A DNA stretch of 32,577 bases from assembly GCA_903847405.1 (NCBI GenBank), contig CAINDP010000011.1:1-32577 (forward strand). Direction: 5' to 3'. Below, in pieces: positions 8,149 to 17,539 of the stretch; the stretch's first letter is position 1; each line of letters begins with the position of its first letter. Origin of the DNA: an uncultured Myxococcales bacterium. Its GTDB lineage: Bacteria > Myxococcota_A > UBA9042 > DTJE01. The notes below the pieces were generated by a model. That model did no database searches. It was not told the DNA's origin and worked only from the letters and a program-made list of their open reading frames with translations. Position numbers and translations under genes: made by a program.

Positions 8149-8772
8149 CTACCAGCGGGCGTGCAAACTGAGGCTGACACTGTAGCGGAGGGATATGGAC
8201 AGGTCTACCCTGCTGAACGACCCGTATCGCTCAAAACGATACCAATCGATATCCAGCGCGAACGGTTCGACCGCCAGGTCCAGGAACGTCGTCAGAAGGA
8301 ACGTCGCGCGGAACCCGGGCCGGACGATCAGGTGCACGCCGTTCGCGCCGCCGAACAGGATCATCGGCGAAACCTCCAGGAACGGCGCCAGGAGGACCGG
8401 CCCCACCCGCCAGTCGTAGGACAGGCGGAGGTCGGTCGTGATCTCGTGCACGGTGCGCAGGATGCCGTCCGCGGGGTCCAGGCGCCGCTCCTGGCCATAG
8501 CGGATGGCCAGGCCGAAGAAGCGGTCGCCGACCTCGACGCCGTAGGTCATCAGGTACCGGTTCTGTGCTCGGCCGGACTGGGTGCAGTTGACCAGGCAGA
8601 ACTGCGGGCGGAACACCGCGCCGGCGTATGTGCTGTTGTAGCCCCACGCGCCTACGGTGTCCGCCGCGGGCGCAGGGACCGGCGCCGCCGCGTCTTCCGC
8701 GGCCCCGGCGGGCGCGATCGCCAACAGCGTCGCCAGGAGGACGCCGCCGACGGCGCAGGAACGCGGACTCAT
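8149..8772 (-). CDS. Exported protein, probable small outer-membrane beta-barrel; function unknown
   Basis: A 207-residue protein of no family I recognise. It begins with a clear signal peptide (hydrophobic VGGVLLATLLAIAPAGA, probable cleavage near residue 24) and a short Ala/Pro-rich linker. The mature part alternates hydrophobic and polar residues in strand-like blocks, such as TTDLRLSYDWRVG, LDLAVEPFALDIDWYRF and SRVDLSISLRYSVSLSLHARW. It ends in an aromatic residue (Trp), as outer-membrane barrel proteins often do. Two cysteines lie close together (FCLVNC, about 58-63). The ATG has a GGAGG site. It sits 36 bases after the permease gene and 54 before glpK, so it is probably cotranscribed with them. 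An outer-membrane channel for a glycerol- or nucleobase-related solute is possible but is inference from position only. Confidence 0.7.
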   Translation of the reverse strand: MSPRSCAVGGVLLATLLAIAPAGAAEDAAAPVPAPAADTVGAWGYNSTYAGAVFRPQFCLVNCTQSGRAQNRYLMTYGVEVGDRFFGLAIRYGQERRLDPADGILRTVHEITTDLRLSYDWRVGPVLLAPFLEVSPMILFGGANGVHLIVRPGFRATFLLTTFLDLAVEPFALDIDWYRFERYGSFSRVDLSISLRYSVSLSLHARW

Positions 8773-8808
8773 GGGTCCCTCCTCGTCAGGTGCCCGTACC
8801 GCCCCCGA

Positions 8809-10311
8809 TCACTCGCGGGCGGGACCGAACTGCAGGAGCCCCGCCAGCAGCACCCCGGTCGCCCCGTAGGCGATGCACAGTTCCCAGGGCGTCCGGACCA
8901 GGGCGTTCCAGGGAAGGGTCAGGGCGCCGGCCGGGTCCGACGAATGGATGACCCCGAACAGGCTGAACAAGGCCATCACCAGGAAGGCCAGCAGGACCGG
9001 CAGGGCGCGCCGATCGATCAGCCAGGCCGTCGCGGTCCCCCACAGCATGGCCGTCAGGATGAAGCCGCGGCCCAGGATCGCGAGGGTCCCCACCTGGCTG
9101 GCCAGAAAGGGATCGGGCTTCGCGCCGGCGGCCATCAACTGCCCGGTATAGATCGACACCAGGTAGGCCAGGGTCGGAATGAAGGACAGGACCACCGCGG
9201 GCAGGTGCCTCCGGGGCGGCACGTGGAAGGCCTGCACCGCGATTTCCAGGCCCACGAACAGCAGGATCGGCGCGATCGCGACCTCGGGCAGCCAGTCCAC
9301 CAGCACGCCCAGCAGGCCGAAGCAGCCCCCGATGCCGATCACCAGGCCCGTGGCCAGCGTGTAGCCCGCCCGGGCCTTCATGGCCTTGTAGGCCGGGTGG
9401 CCGATGTAGGGCGTGGACTGGGCGACGCCGCCGAAGACGCCGGCCACCAGGGTGGCCACGGCCTCGACCAGCAGGATGTCCCGCGTGCGGTAGTCGTCGC
9501 CCGCTTCCCGGGCCGAAGCCGCCACGTTGATGCCCCCGATCACGGTCAGGAGGCCGAAGGGGATGCTGATGGGCAGGTAGTCCAGCGCCAGGGGCAGGCC
9601 GGCCCACAGGTGGTCCAGTTGCGGCATCGGCGGATGGAACCCCAGGGCGACGGCGGCCGGGGCGTGGGCCGGGGTCCAGCCGGCCAGGACCGTGACGAAG
9701 TACAGGAGGGCGCCGACCACCAGGGCGGCCAGGGCGCCGGGAATCCGGAACGGCAGCACGTGGCCCGCGACCAGGGAATACAGCACCAGGCCCATCGCCA
9801 CGATGCCGGCGATCGGCACGCTGAAGATCCGCACCACCGGGAACAGTCCCAGCAGCGCCAGGCCCACGCCCGCGATGGGCCCCAGCAGCCCCGCGACCGG
9901 CACGATGCGCGTCACGGCATCGCCCGCGAAGGACAGGACCAGTTTCGCGACCCCCATCAGGACCAGGGTCGCCATGCCGACCTCCCACGCCACCATCGGG
10001 TCGCGGGATTGCAGGAACACCGGCCCGATGACGGCGACCGCCATGCCGATCGTGGACGGGGTGTCCAGGCCCAGCGGCATGGCCGTGGCGCCGACCCCCT
10101 TCCGGATGGCCATCCAGGAGTAGGCCAGGTCGCCGACCAGGACGCCCAGGGCGGTGCCGGGAATCATCCGGGTCAGGACGAAGTCGGCGGGCATCCCGAA
10201 GCCGAAGGTCAGCAGGGCGCCCAGGATCACCAGGTTGACCACGTTGTCCAGCACCAGGGCGAAGAAGGCGTTCAGGTCGCCCAGAGCGTACCAGGCGGAG
10301 CGTTGCCGCAC
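8809..10311 (-). CDS. NCS2-like (xanthine/uracil-type) membrane permease
   Basis: A polytopic inner-membrane transporter of 500 residues with many hydrophobic helices over nearly the whole length. ALGDLNAFFALVLDNVVNLVIL near the start, then ADFVLTRMIPGTALGVLVGDLAYSW and AMPLGLDTPSTIGMAVAV, resemble a permease group related to the NCS2 xanthine/uracil and AzgA-like purine transporters. GVAQSTPYIGHPAYKAMKARAGYTLATG is the second conserved core. The substrate is not evident. GTG 10311 is preferred over the in-frame TTG at 10350: a GAGGTGA sequence lies just upstream and the protein then begins directly with the family sequence. It starts the run permease - barrel protein - glpK, and ssb lies 90 bases upstream on the same strand. 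Confidence 0.82.
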   Translation of the reverse strand: MRQRSAWYALGDLNAFFALVLDNVVNLVILGALLTFGFGMPADFVLTRMIPGTALGVLVGDLAYSWMAIRKGVGATAMPLGLDTPSTIGMAVAVIGPVFLQSRDPMVAWEVGMATLVLMGVAKLVLSFAGDAVTRIVPVAGLLGPIAGVGLALLGLFPVVRIFSVPIAGIVAMGLVLYSLVAGHVLPFRIPGALAALVVGALLYFVTVLAGWTPAHAPAAVALGFHPPMPQLDHLWAGLPLALDYLPISIPFGLLTVIGGINVAASAREAGDDYRTRDILLVEAVATLVAGVFGGVAQSTPYIGHPAYKAMKARAGYTLATGLVIGIGGCFGLLGVLVDWLPEVAIAPILLFVGLEIAVQAFHVPPRRHLPAVVLSFIPTLAYLVSIYTGQLMAAGAKPDPFLASQVGTLAILGRGFILTAMLWGTATAWLIDRRALPVLLAFLVMALFSLFGVIHSSDPAGALTLPWNALVRTPWELCIAYGATGVLLAGLLQFGPARE

Positions 10312-10401
10312 GGAGTCACCTCGAAACGGGGCGCTGCGAATGTATCCCAATTCCGCGACGGGGAGGCAGGCGGCGGCAGGGGTTCGGAAACGCGGGGAGG
10401 A

Positions 10402-10863
10402 TCAGAACGGAACGTCGTCGTCGCTGATCGCGGCCGGGGGCGGATTGTCGCGGCCGACCGGCTCGGCCATGGGCGCGTCGAAGGAATGCCCGCCGTCCGG
10501 GCCCTGCCCCTGTCCCTGCCCCTGGCCCTGCCCGCCGATGAACTCGACGGTGTTGGCGATGACTTCCGTCATGAAGCGCTTCTGCCCGCTCTGCTTGTCC
10601 TCCCAACTGGAGGTCTGCAGGCGCCCCTCGACGAACACCGTGCGGCCCTTCTTCAGGAACTGCATGCACTGGTCGCCCAGGCGCCCGAAGACGACGACCT
10701 TGTGCCACTCGGTCCGCTCCTGGCGGGTGCCGGCGGTCTTGTCGAACCACGATTCGTTCGTGGCGACGCTGAACCGCACCACGGACTGCCCGCTAGGAAA
10801 CTCCTTCTTTTCCGGATCGTTCCCCAGGTTCCCCAGGATCAGCACCTTGTTCAACGACGCCAT
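10402..10863 (-). CDS. ssb: Single-stranded DNA-binding protein
   Basis: A 153-residue SSB that coats single-stranded DNA in replication, repair and recombination. The OB fold fills about 1-110: SLNKVLILGNLGNDPE, VVRFSVATNESW, RTEWHKVVVFGRLGDQCMQFLKKG and VFVEGRLQTSSWED. A flexible Gly/Gln linker made of repeated GQ units follows, then an acidic tip ending DDDVPF, which is the docking peptide for partner proteins such as exonuclease I and RecO. ATG 10863 has a GGAGG six bases upstream; the longer open frame adds unrelated residues. Aspartokinase lies 88 bases upstream on the same strand. Confidence 0.96.
   Translation of the reverse strand: MASLNKVLILGNLGNDPEKKEFPSGQSVVRFSVATNESWFDKTAGTRQERTEWHKVVVFGRLGDQCMQFLKKGRTVFVEGRLQTSSWEDKQSGQKRFMTEVIANTVEFIGGQGQGQGQGQGPDGGHSFDAPMAEPVGRDNPPPAAISDDDVPF
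10501..10530. repeat. Five tandem hexamers encoding the SSB Gly-Gln linker
   Basis: Five consecutive hexamers of pattern NCCCTG (plus strand) encode the GQ repeats of the SSB linker. Gain or loss of a unit would change the linker by two residues without shifting the frame. Confidence 0.85.
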
Positions 10864-10951
10864 GAATGCCTCCGTATCAACCACGCCATGCCCCGCAGCA
10901 GGCCCCGATGCCGGCCGCGTACGGGGAAATCGAACGAACCGTCCGAACGTT

Positions 10952-12166
10952 TCACGTCCCGGCCTGCGGACCGGCGACGGCAGGATCGCAGCCCCCGACG
11001 CACGCCGCGTGCAGGGCCCGGATGGCGTCATCCACCCGATCCTCCGGCACCACGACGGTCACCGCCGTCGGGGACACCAGCATGCCCTTCACCTGCGACA
11101 TGGCCTGCAGGCACGGAAGCAGGCGGCTGCGCAGTTCCGGGTGCGCCGCGACGTCGCCCACCACGGTCACCAGGCCCAGGCCCGTCGTGACACGCGCGGG
11201 GACTCCCGAAAGCGCCGCCTCCAGCATGCCGGCGAGACCCACGTTCGCGGCCTCGCTGAACAGCAGCCACGCGCCGCCCGACGGGCCCGCGGTCACGAAG
11301 TCCGGCACCAGGCCGCATCGCGACAGCAGGGCCGTCGCGCCGGCAAGCGCAGTGCCATCGCCCGAGGGCAGTTCCACGCCCACCACGCCCTTCCGGCCGG
11401 CGACGCCCGTGACCGGACGGGGCTCCCGCGGGGGGTTCGACCGGATGACCGTCCCCGCCAGGTCCGGCTGGAAGGTGGACCGGGTGTAGACCGCGATGCC
11501 CGCCCGGCGCGCGAACTCCACCGCCTCGGCGTTCAGGACCTTCGCCCCGTGGCGCGACAGGTCCAGCATCTGCTCGTAGGTGACGTCGGCCAGGCGACGG
11601 GCGTCCAGGACGACCTTCGGGTCCGCCGTGTACACGGCCTCGATGTCCGAATAGATCTCGCACCGTTCCGCGTCCAGCGCCGCCGCCAGGGCCACGGCCG
11701 TCGTGTCGGAACCGCCGCGGCCCAGCGTGGTGATTTCGCGCTTGTAGGAGGTGCCCTGGTATCCCGCGACCACGACCACGCGGCCGGCTTCCAGTTCGTC
11801 CCACACCCGGAACGGGCGGATTTCGATGATGCGCGCATGGGAGTGCGAGGCGTTCGTCAGGATCCCGCACTGGGACCCCGTCAGCGACACCGCGTCCTGG
11901 CCCAGTTGCTGGATGGCCATGGCCAGCAGCGCGGTGGTCGTGCGCTCCCCCACCGTCAGCAGCATGTCCAGTTCCCGCGTGGACGGCACCGGGTTGATCT
12001 GCTGGGCCAGGGAAAGCAGTTCGTCCGTGGTCTTGCCCATGGCCGACACGACGGCGACCACGTCGAAGCCCTGGCGCCGCCGGGCGACCACCAGGTCCGC
12101 CACGCGGCGGATGTGGTCGATGTCGGCGACCGAGGACCCCCCGAACTTCAGCACCTGGATCGCCAT
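10952..12166 (-). CDS. lysC: Aspartate kinase (monofunctional)
   Basis: A 404-residue aspartokinase that phosphorylates aspartate, the first step toward lysine, threonine, methionine and diaminopimelate. The catalytic domain starts with [11 protein letters not shown] (Lys7 and the glycine loop). It contains [25 protein letters not shown], and [35 protein letters not shown]. Two ACT regulatory domains fill about 265-404, so feedback inhibition by lysine and/or threonine is likely from family knowledge. The length fits the single-function class; no homoserine dehydrogenase is fused. ATG 12166 has GGAGG eight bases upstream. It heads the minus-strand run and could supply the pathway in which the DapL/DapC-like aminotransferase at 3841-5019 would act. 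Confidence 0.96.
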   Translation of the reverse strand: MAIQVLKFGGSSVADIDHIRRVADLVVARRRQGFDVVAVVSAMGKTTDELLSLAQQINPVPSTRELDMLLTVGERTTTALLAMAIQQLGQDAVSLTGSQCGILTNASHSHARIIEIRPFRVWDELEAGRVVVVAGYQGTSYKREITTLGRGGSDTTAVALAAALDAERCEIYSDIEAVYTADPKVVLDARRLADVTYEQMLDLSRHGAKVLNAEAVEFARRAGIAVYTRSTFQPDLAGTVIRSNPPREPRPVTGVAGRKGVVGVELPSGDGTALAGATALLSRCGLVPDFVTAGPSGGAWLLFSEAANVGLAGMLEAALSGVPARVTTGLGLVTVVGDVAAHPELRSRLLPCLQAMSQVKGMLVSPTAVTVVVPEDRVDDAIRALHAACVGGCDPAVAGPQAGT

Positions 12167-12188
12167 GGACCGAACCTCCGGCGGTCGA

Positions 12189-12217
12189 ATCTTAGATCGG
12201 CGGGGGCCGCGCGTCGA
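12189..12217 (-). promoter_or_regulatory. Predicted promoter for aspartate kinase
   Basis: On the minus strand TCGACG (12212-12217) and TAAGAT (12189-12194) are 17 bases apart, each four of six to consensus. A start near 12182 would give a leader of about 16 bases. Confidence 0.3.
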
Positions 12218-12232
12218 TGGGATTCGCGGCGA

Positions 12233-12262
12233 TTGACACAGCGATGGCAGGGACCCTACAAC
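12233..12262 (+). promoter_or_regulatory. Predicted promoter for the DRG-like GTPase
   Basis: A perfect TTGACA (12233-12238) and TACAAC (12257-12262) are separated by 18 bases. Transcription would start near 12269, about 20 bases before the ATG at 12290. This keeps GGAG (12279-12282) in the leader and makes the out-of-frame ATG at 12271 unlikely to matter. Confidence 0.5.
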
Positions 12263-12289
12263 AGGAGGCGATGTCCACGGAGTCCCTCC

Positions 12290-13288
12290 ATGCCCGCCAA
12301 CCTGACGCAGCAATACATGTTCGCCGAGGAGCGGTTCAAGGCGGCCACGACCCACGAGGAAAAGGTCGCCGCCCTGGAGGAGATGATCCGGGAGCTGCCC
12401 AAGCACAAGCACACCGAGAAGATGTTCGCGGACCTCAAGACCCGGCTGTCGAAGCTGCGGAAGGAGGGCGAGGCGAAGACCGGAGGTCCGGCCCGCCATG
12501 CGACCGAACTGGTCATCAAGAAGGAGGGCGCCGGCCAGGTCATCCTGCTGGGCGGGCCGAACACCGGCAAGTCGGCGCTGCTGGGGGCGATGTCGAATGC
12601 GGTGGTCGAGGTGACCGAGTACCCCTTCGCGACGCGGAAGCCCGTGCCGGGGATGATCGCCTACGAGGACGTCCGGATCCAGGTCGTGGACACGCCGTCG
12701 GTGGACCCCGACTTCCAGGACGCGGGCCTGATGCCGATGGTGCGCCAGGCCGACGCCGTCGCGATCTGCGTGGACCTGTCGGCGCCGGAGTGCCTGGACC
12801 AGCCGGGGTGGGCGTTCGCGGCCCTGGACGAAGCGCGGATCGACGTGGTCCCTGGGACCGTGTTCAGCGTGCCGAAGGGGCCGGGCCGCACCGTCCTGCC
12901 GGGCTTCATCGTGGCCACGCGGGCCGACCACCCCGACGCGCCGCTGGCCCTGGAACTGCTGGCCGACGTGCTGGGCGGGCGGCTGCCGGTGGTCGCCACC
13001 AGCACCAACGACCCGGCGTCGCTGAAGGGCTTCGCCCTCGCCTGCTTCCACCTGTTCGGCGTGGTCCGGGTCTACAGCAAGCAGCCGGGCCACGACGCCG
13101 CCATGGACGCGCCGTTCCTGGTTCCCCTGGGCGGGACCGTGCTGGACTTCGCCGAGCGCGTGCACCGCGACTTCCGCGATCGCTTCGACTTCGCGCGGGT
13201 CTGGGGACCGGGGAAGTACGACGGCCAGCGCGTGGCCCGGGACTACCAGGTCGCGGAAGGGGACGTGATCGAACTGCACGTGCGGTAG
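12290..13288 (+). CDS. DRG-like GTPase with C-terminal TGS domain
   Basis: A 332-residue GTPase of the Obg/DRG superfamily. The charged helical start ([16 protein letters not shown]..., then [24 protein letters not shown]) is typical of bacterial DRG-like proteins. The G domain has the P-loop [12 protein letters not shown], the switch region [17 protein letters not shown], and VVDTPS as G3. G4 is not a clean NKxD; the likeliest equivalent is ATRAD. A TGS domain ends the protein: [32 protein letters not shown]. Eukaryotic DRG proteins bind translating ribosomes; the bacterial role is not established, so a ribosome-linked function is inference. ATG 12290 has GGAG seven bases upstream. The gene is divergent from aspartokinase and converges on the RND pump gene ten bases away. 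Confidence 0.88.
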   Translation: MPANLTQQYMFAEERFKAATTHEEKVAALEEMIRELPKHKHTEKMFADLKTRLSKLRKEGEAKTGGPARHATELVIKKEGAGQVILLGGPNTGKSALLGAMSNAVVEVTEYPFATRKPVPGMIAYEDVRIQVVDTPSVDPDFQDAGLMPMVRQADAVAICVDLSAPECLDQPGWAFAALDEARIDVVPGTVFSVPKGPGRTVLPGFIVATRADHPDAPLALELLADVLGGRLPVVATSTNDPASLKGFALACFHLFGVVRVYSKQPGHDAAMDAPFLVPLGGTVLDFAERVHRDFRDRFDFARVWGPGKYDGQRVARDYQVAEGDVIELHVR

Positions 13289-13298
13289 CGCCGCGGCG

Positions 13299-16200
13299 TC
13301 ATTCCACCCCGGGCGTCGCAACCCGGCGGCGGAACCAGGTGTACAGGATCGGGATCAGCACCAGCGTGAAGACCGTCGAAACCGTCAGGCCGCCCACCAC
13401 GGCCCGGGCCAGGGGCACGTTGGCCTCGCTGCCCTCGCCGATGCCGATCGCCATGGGCAGCAGGCCCAGCAACGTCGTCAGCGTCGTCATCAGGATCGGG
13501 CGCAGGCGGGTCCGGCCGGCCTGGATCACCGCCTCCTCGGACGTGGCGCCGGCCTCCAGCGCCTTGTTCGCGAACTCGACCAGCAGGATCCCGTTCGACA
13601 CCACGATGCCGACCATCATGATGATGCCCATGAAGGCGTTCACCGACAGCGGCGTGCCCGTCAGCCACAGGGCCCAGACCACGCCGATGAGGCCCATGGG
13701 CACCGAGAACATCACGACGAAGGGTTCGCGCAACGACTTGAACTGCGACGCCATGGTCATGTAGACCAGCATCAGCGCCAGGCCCAGCGCCATGAACAGG
13801 CCTCCGAAGGAATCCTTCTGCTGGGACCGCTCGCCCCCCAGGCGAATCGTGAAGCCCTCGGGAATCTCGACCGACCCCAGGCCGGCCTCGACATCGCCCG
13901 CCACGTCCCCCAGCGGGCGCCCCGACACGTTGGCCGTCACGTGGACGATCCGGTCCTGGTACTTGCGGTCGATCTGGACGGGACCCACGCCGGGCGTGAC
14001 GTCCGCCAGGGTCCGCAGCGCCACCGGCCGCCCCGTCTGCAGCGGCACGGGCACGTCCTCGAGGTCCGACAGGTCGTCCCGGTCCCGCTCCTGCAGGCGC
14101 ACGACGATCCAGTACTCCTTGCCGGTGATGGGGTCCGTGTAGACGCCCGGCACGTTCACGTTGCCGGCGACCGACGTCAGCACCGCCTGGGCCACGTCCC
14201 GCGTGGTCGCCCCCAGGACCGCCGCCTTTTCGCGATCGACCTTCACGTCCAGTTCGGGGTACTCGTCCTCGCGACTGACACGGACGTCCGTGGCCCCCGG
14301 GGTCGCCTCGACCAGGCGGCGCACCTGGTCCGTGACGCGCCGGGCATCCTCCAGGTCGTACCCGGTAATCTCGACGTCCAGCGGCGCCTCGGACCCGAAG
14401 TTCATGACGCGCCGGACGATGCCGCCGGCGTCGAAGTAGACCAGGGTGCCGGGCAGGCGATCGCCGATGGCCGCGCGGACCTTTTCGATGGCCTGGGTAT
14501 CCGTGAAGGACCGTCGGTTCGGGGGCACCAGGCGCACGCGGACGCTGGACTGGTGCGCGCCCGAGTTGTGCCCTCCCCCGCCGCCGCCGCCCATCTGGCG
14601 GACGCCCGAATCGGACGTGACGGCCACGACGTTTTCGGCCCCGAGGGCCTCGACCACCGACCGTTCGATGATGCCGGCCTGGACCGCGGTCTGCTCGACC
14701 CGGGTGCCGATGGGGCCGCGCATCGACACGGTGAACTGGCTTTCGTCGGTCCGCGGGAAGAACTCGGTGCCCAGGCGCGTGAACAGCGCCATGGACCCCA
14801 GGAACACCGCCAGGATCAGCACGGCCAGGGGCCCGCGACGTTTCAGCGATGCCCGCAGCACGGCCTCGTAGAAGTCCTCGACGGCCCCCAGGCCGGCCGC
14901 CCAGCGCCGCTGGATACGGTCGATCAGGCGCCTCGAGCCGGCCGCGGGTTCCACGACCGGTTTCACGAACCGCACGGTCAACGGCGGGATGACCGCCATG
15001 GAGACCACGTAGGAGGACGCCAGCGCGAAGACGATCGTCAACGTCATCGGGATGAACAGCAGCTTCGCGATGCCGGTCAGGAAGATGACCGGGATGAACA
15101 CCGCGATGGTGGCGATGGTGGACGCCAGGACCGGCATCGCAACCTCGCGGGCGCCGACCAGGGCGGCCTCCATCGGCTTCCTGCCCAGGGTCCGGTGCCG
15201 GAAGATGTTTTCCAGCACGACGATCGAATCGTCCACCAGGCGCCCCACGCCCAGCGCCAGCCCCCCCAGCGTGAAGGTGTTCAGGCTCTGGCCGCCCGCG
15301 AAGAACAGCAGGATGAAGGTCGCCAGGATCGACAGGGGGATGGACAGCGCGATGATGGCCGTGGAACGCAGCGACCGCAGGAACACGAACATCACCGCGA
15401 TGGCCAGCAGCGCGCCCATCAGGGCCTCGTTCACCAGGCTGTCGATGGACTTTCGGATGTACTGGGCCTGGTCGAAGGTGGGGGTCACCCGGACGCCGTC
15501 CGGGATGCCGCGCAGGACGGGCACCGCGGCCAGGACCGCGTCCACGACCTCGACGGTGTTGGCGCCGGGCTGCTTGCGGACCCACAGGTTCACGCCGGGC
15601 TTCCCGTCGACGCGGACGACGTTCGTCTGGTCCTCCGCGCCGTCCAGCACGTCGGCCACGTCCCGGACGAAGATGGGCGCCTGGCCCTCGCCACCCACGC
15701 GGATCACGACGTCGTTGAAGCGCTCGATGACGTTGATCTGGGTTTCGGTGAAGACGTTGTAGTCCAGGGGACCCACGCGCACCGTGCCCGAGGGCAGCAG
15801 GAAGTTCGCCTGGGCCAGGGCGGTGACCACGTCGCTGGCGGTCAGGTTCCGGGCCGACAGGGCGTCGCGGTCTGCGACGACCTTGATCTGGCGGACCAGG
15901 CCTCCGCTGATCGAGGCGGACGCCACCCCGGGGATGCGCTCGATCTGCGGCTGGATCTGGTTGTAGGCCAGGTCGTAGAAGCCGCGGTCGTCCAGATCGC
16001 CGCCCGACACCGTCAATCCCACGACCGCGAAGTTCGACTGGTCCATCTTGGTGACCGAGGGCTGCTGGGCGCCCTGGGGCAGGCTGCTCATGACCTGCTG
16101 GACCCGCTGGATGGCGTCGGACGCCCCGACGTTCACGTCGGCGCCCCAGGCGAAATTCGCCCGCACCTCGGCCACGCCCTGCCGGGAAGAACTCTCGATG

Positions 16201-16430
16201 AAGACGACGTTCGGCACCGCCGCGATGGCGCGTTCGAGGTTCTGGGTGATCGAGGCCTCGATGTCCTTCGGCCCCGCGCCCGGGTAGCTCACGCGGACCT
16301 GGACGACCGGGAAGGAGATGTCCGGGAACAGGTCCACGGGGATGCGCTGGACGGAAACGGTCCCCAGCACGACGACCGCGATGGCGATCATCGCGACCGC
16401 CACCGGGTTCTTCAGCGACATGTTCGTCAT
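13299..16430 (-). CDS. RND-family efflux pump, inner-membrane transporter (HAE1-type)
   Basis: A 1043-residue resistance-nodulation-division pump of AcrB length and layout. It has an N-terminal helix ([20 protein letters not shown]) followed by [27 protein letters not shown], two large periplasmic porter loops, and two sets of membrane helices. The proton-relay acidic pair is Asp400-Asp401 in [13 protein letters not shown]. The lysine of AcrB helix 10 is not present ([16 protein letters not shown]), as in many non-AcrB HAE pumps. A loop at 614-626 has seven glycines followed by HNSGAH. The family exports hydrophobic compounds, dyes and detergents; the substrate here is unknown. It is the third gene of the tripartite operon, and its ATG overlaps the adaptor stop codon (ATGA), which implies translational coupling. 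Confidence 0.96.
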   Translation of the reverse strand: MTNMSLKNPVAVAMIAIAVVVLGTVSVQRIPVDLFPDISFPVVQVRVSYPGAGPKDIEASITQNLERAIAAVPNVVFIESSSRQGVAEVRANFAWGADVNVGASDAIQRVQQVMSSLPQGAQQPSVTKMDQSNFAVVGLTVSGGDLDDRGFYDLAYNQIQPQIERIPGVASASISGGLVRQIKVVADRDALSARNLTASDVVTALAQANFLLPSGTVRVGPLDYNVFTETQINVIERFNDVVIRVGGEGQAPIFVRDVADVLDGAEDQTNVVRVDGKPGVNLWVRKQPGANTVEVVDAVLAAVPVLRGIPDGVRVTPTFDQAQYIRKSIDSLVNEALMGALLAIAVMFVFLRSLRSTAIIALSIPLSILATFILLFFAGGQSLNTFTLGGLALGVGRLVDDSIVVLENIFRHRTLGRKPMEAALVGAREVAMPVLASTIATIAVFIPVIFLTGIAKLLFIPMTLTIVFALASSYVVSMAVIPPLTVRFVKPVVEPAAGSRRLIDRIQRRWAAGLGAVEDFYEAVLRASLKRRGPLAVLILAVFLGSMALFTRLGTEFFPRTDESQFTVSMRGPIGTRVEQTAVQAGIIERSVVEALGAENVVAVTSDSGVRQMGGGGGGGHNSGAHQSSVRVRLVPPNRRSFTDTQAIEKVRAAIGDRLPGTLVYFDAGGIVRRVMNFGSEAPLDVEITGYDLEDARRVTDQVRRLVEATPGATDVRVSREDEYPELDVKVDREKAAVLGATTRDVAQAVLTSVAGNVNVPGVYTDPITGKEYWIVVRLQERDRDDLSDLEDVPVPLQTGRPVALRTLADVTPGVGPVQIDRKYQDRIVHVTANVSGRPLGDVAGDVEAGLGSVEIPEGFTIRLGGERSQQKDSFGGLFMALGLALMLVYMTMASQFKSLREPFVVMFSVPMGLIGVVWALWLTGTPLSVNAFMGIIMMVGIVVSNGILLVEFANKALEAGATSEEAVIQAGRTRLRPILMTTLTTLLGLLPMAIGIGEGSEANVPLARAVVGGLTVSTVFTLVLIPILYTWFRRRVATPGVE

Positions 16431-17539
16431 GGGAGGGCCTTCGCCGGCACGGTTCGGACCTCGATCCCGTCCCGCAGCAGGTCCCGGCCGGCCACCACCA
16501 GCACGTCGCCCTCGGACAGGCCGGCCAGCACTTCCACGCGACCGTCGGGCAACGTGCGGCCCAGATCCAGGGTCACCCGCCGCGCAGCGCCGTCACGGAC
16601 CACGTAGGACGTGCCCCGGGCGTCGCGGCGGGCCACTGCGCGCGGGGGAATGATGATCGCCTTCTGCAGGCGGTCCACGACGACCGTGGTGCGGCCGAAC
16701 ATGCCGGGCTTGAGGAGTTCGTCGGGGTTGTCGAACTCGACCTCCACGTCCACGGTCCGGGTCGCCGGGTCCAGGGCCGGCGGAAAGCGCGTCACCGTGC
16801 CCGGGAAGATGCGCCCCTCCAGGCCGTCCAGGACCAGGTCCACGGACTGGCCGACCGCCACGCGGAGGGCGTCGGCCTGGGGCACCGAGGCCACCGCCTT
16901 CACGCGTCCGATGGAGCCCACCTGGAACAGGGCAGGCCCGCCGGGACCGACCAGGGACCCGGTTTCCACCAGGCGCTTCAGCACGAAACCATCGAAGGGC
17001 GCCAGGACGTCGGCATAGCCCGCCCGCGCCGAGTTGGACCGCAGCGCCGCACCGGTGGCATCCACCTCGGCCTCGGCCAGGCGCACCGCGGTGCGGGCCG
17101 TGTCGGCGTCCTGGGCGGACACGTAGTTCCTGCCGACCAGGCGCTCCACCCGGACGGCGTTCGAGCGGGCGTTTTCCAGGGCGGCCCGGGCCGATTCCAG
17201 CCGGGCCTGGGACTCGCGCTGTTGGGCCGACAACTCCTCGCGCTCGACGGCAGCCAGGCGCTGGCCCTTCTGCACGCGATCGCCCCGGTCTGCATACCAC
17301 GCCAGCACCTGGCCCGACGCCCGCGACAGGATGTTCGCCTGTTCCGAGGGTTGCAGCGTCACCAGGAAGGACCGCTGGAATTCGGCGTCCGACCGGGCCA
17401 CGGTCGTGACCTCCACCAGGGGGGCCTTCCGCTTGCCGGCACCGGCCCCGTCGGCCCCGCCAGCCTTTCCGCACGAAAGCGCCAGGCAGGCACAGGCCGC
17501 AAGGAGGATGGTGACTGCGCGCATGGGCCGGTCGTTCAT
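16427..17539 (-). CDS. RND efflux periplasmic adaptor subunit (membrane fusion protein, HlyD/AcrA family)
   Basis: A 370-residue adaptor that bridges the RND pump and the TolC channel. The start is a lipoprotein-type signal; LAAC (Cys16) and LALSC (Cys23) are both candidate lipidation sites. The barrel-sandwich begins with ANILSRASGQVLAWYADRGDRVQKGQRLAAVE. A helical hairpin of alternating Ala/Arg/Glu residues runs from about 100 to 170. The lipoyl half returns at ADVLAPFDGFVLKRLVETGSLVGPG. Beta-barrel and membrane-proximal domains complete it (PGTVTRFPPALDPATRTVDVEVEFDNPDELLKPGMFG). ATG 17539 has GAGGAGG upstream and overlaps the tolC stop by four bases; the gene's own stop overlaps the pump start in the same way. 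Confidence 0.95.
   Translation of the reverse strand: MNDRPMRAVTILLAACACLALSCGKAGGADGAGAGKRKAPLVEVTTVARSDAEFQRSFLVTLQPSEQANILSRASGQVLAWYADRGDRVQKGQRLAAVEREELSAQQRESQARLESARAALENARSNAVRVERLVGRNYVSAQDADTARTAVRLAEAEVDATGAALRSNSARAGYADVLAPFDGFVLKRLVETGSLVGPGGPALFQVGSIGRVKAVASVPQADALRVAVGQSVDLVLDGLEGRIFPGTVTRFPPALDPATRTVDVEVEFDNPDELLKPGMFGRTTVVVDRLQKAIIIPPRAVARRDARGTSYVVRDGAARRVTLDLGRTLPDGRVEVLAGLSEGDVLVVAGRDLLRDGIEVRTVPAKALP

Noticed and set aside
10154-13288. One long plus-strand frame that ends as the GTPase
   Set aside because: Only the last 332 residues match a family; the earlier part is antisense to ssb and lysC, and a promoter and ribosome binding site lie just before 12290.
13941-16607. 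An 888-codon plus-strand frame opposite the RND pump
   Set aside because: Antisense shadow of a clear RND transporter; its His/Asp/Arg-rich translation mirrors coding-strand codon bias.
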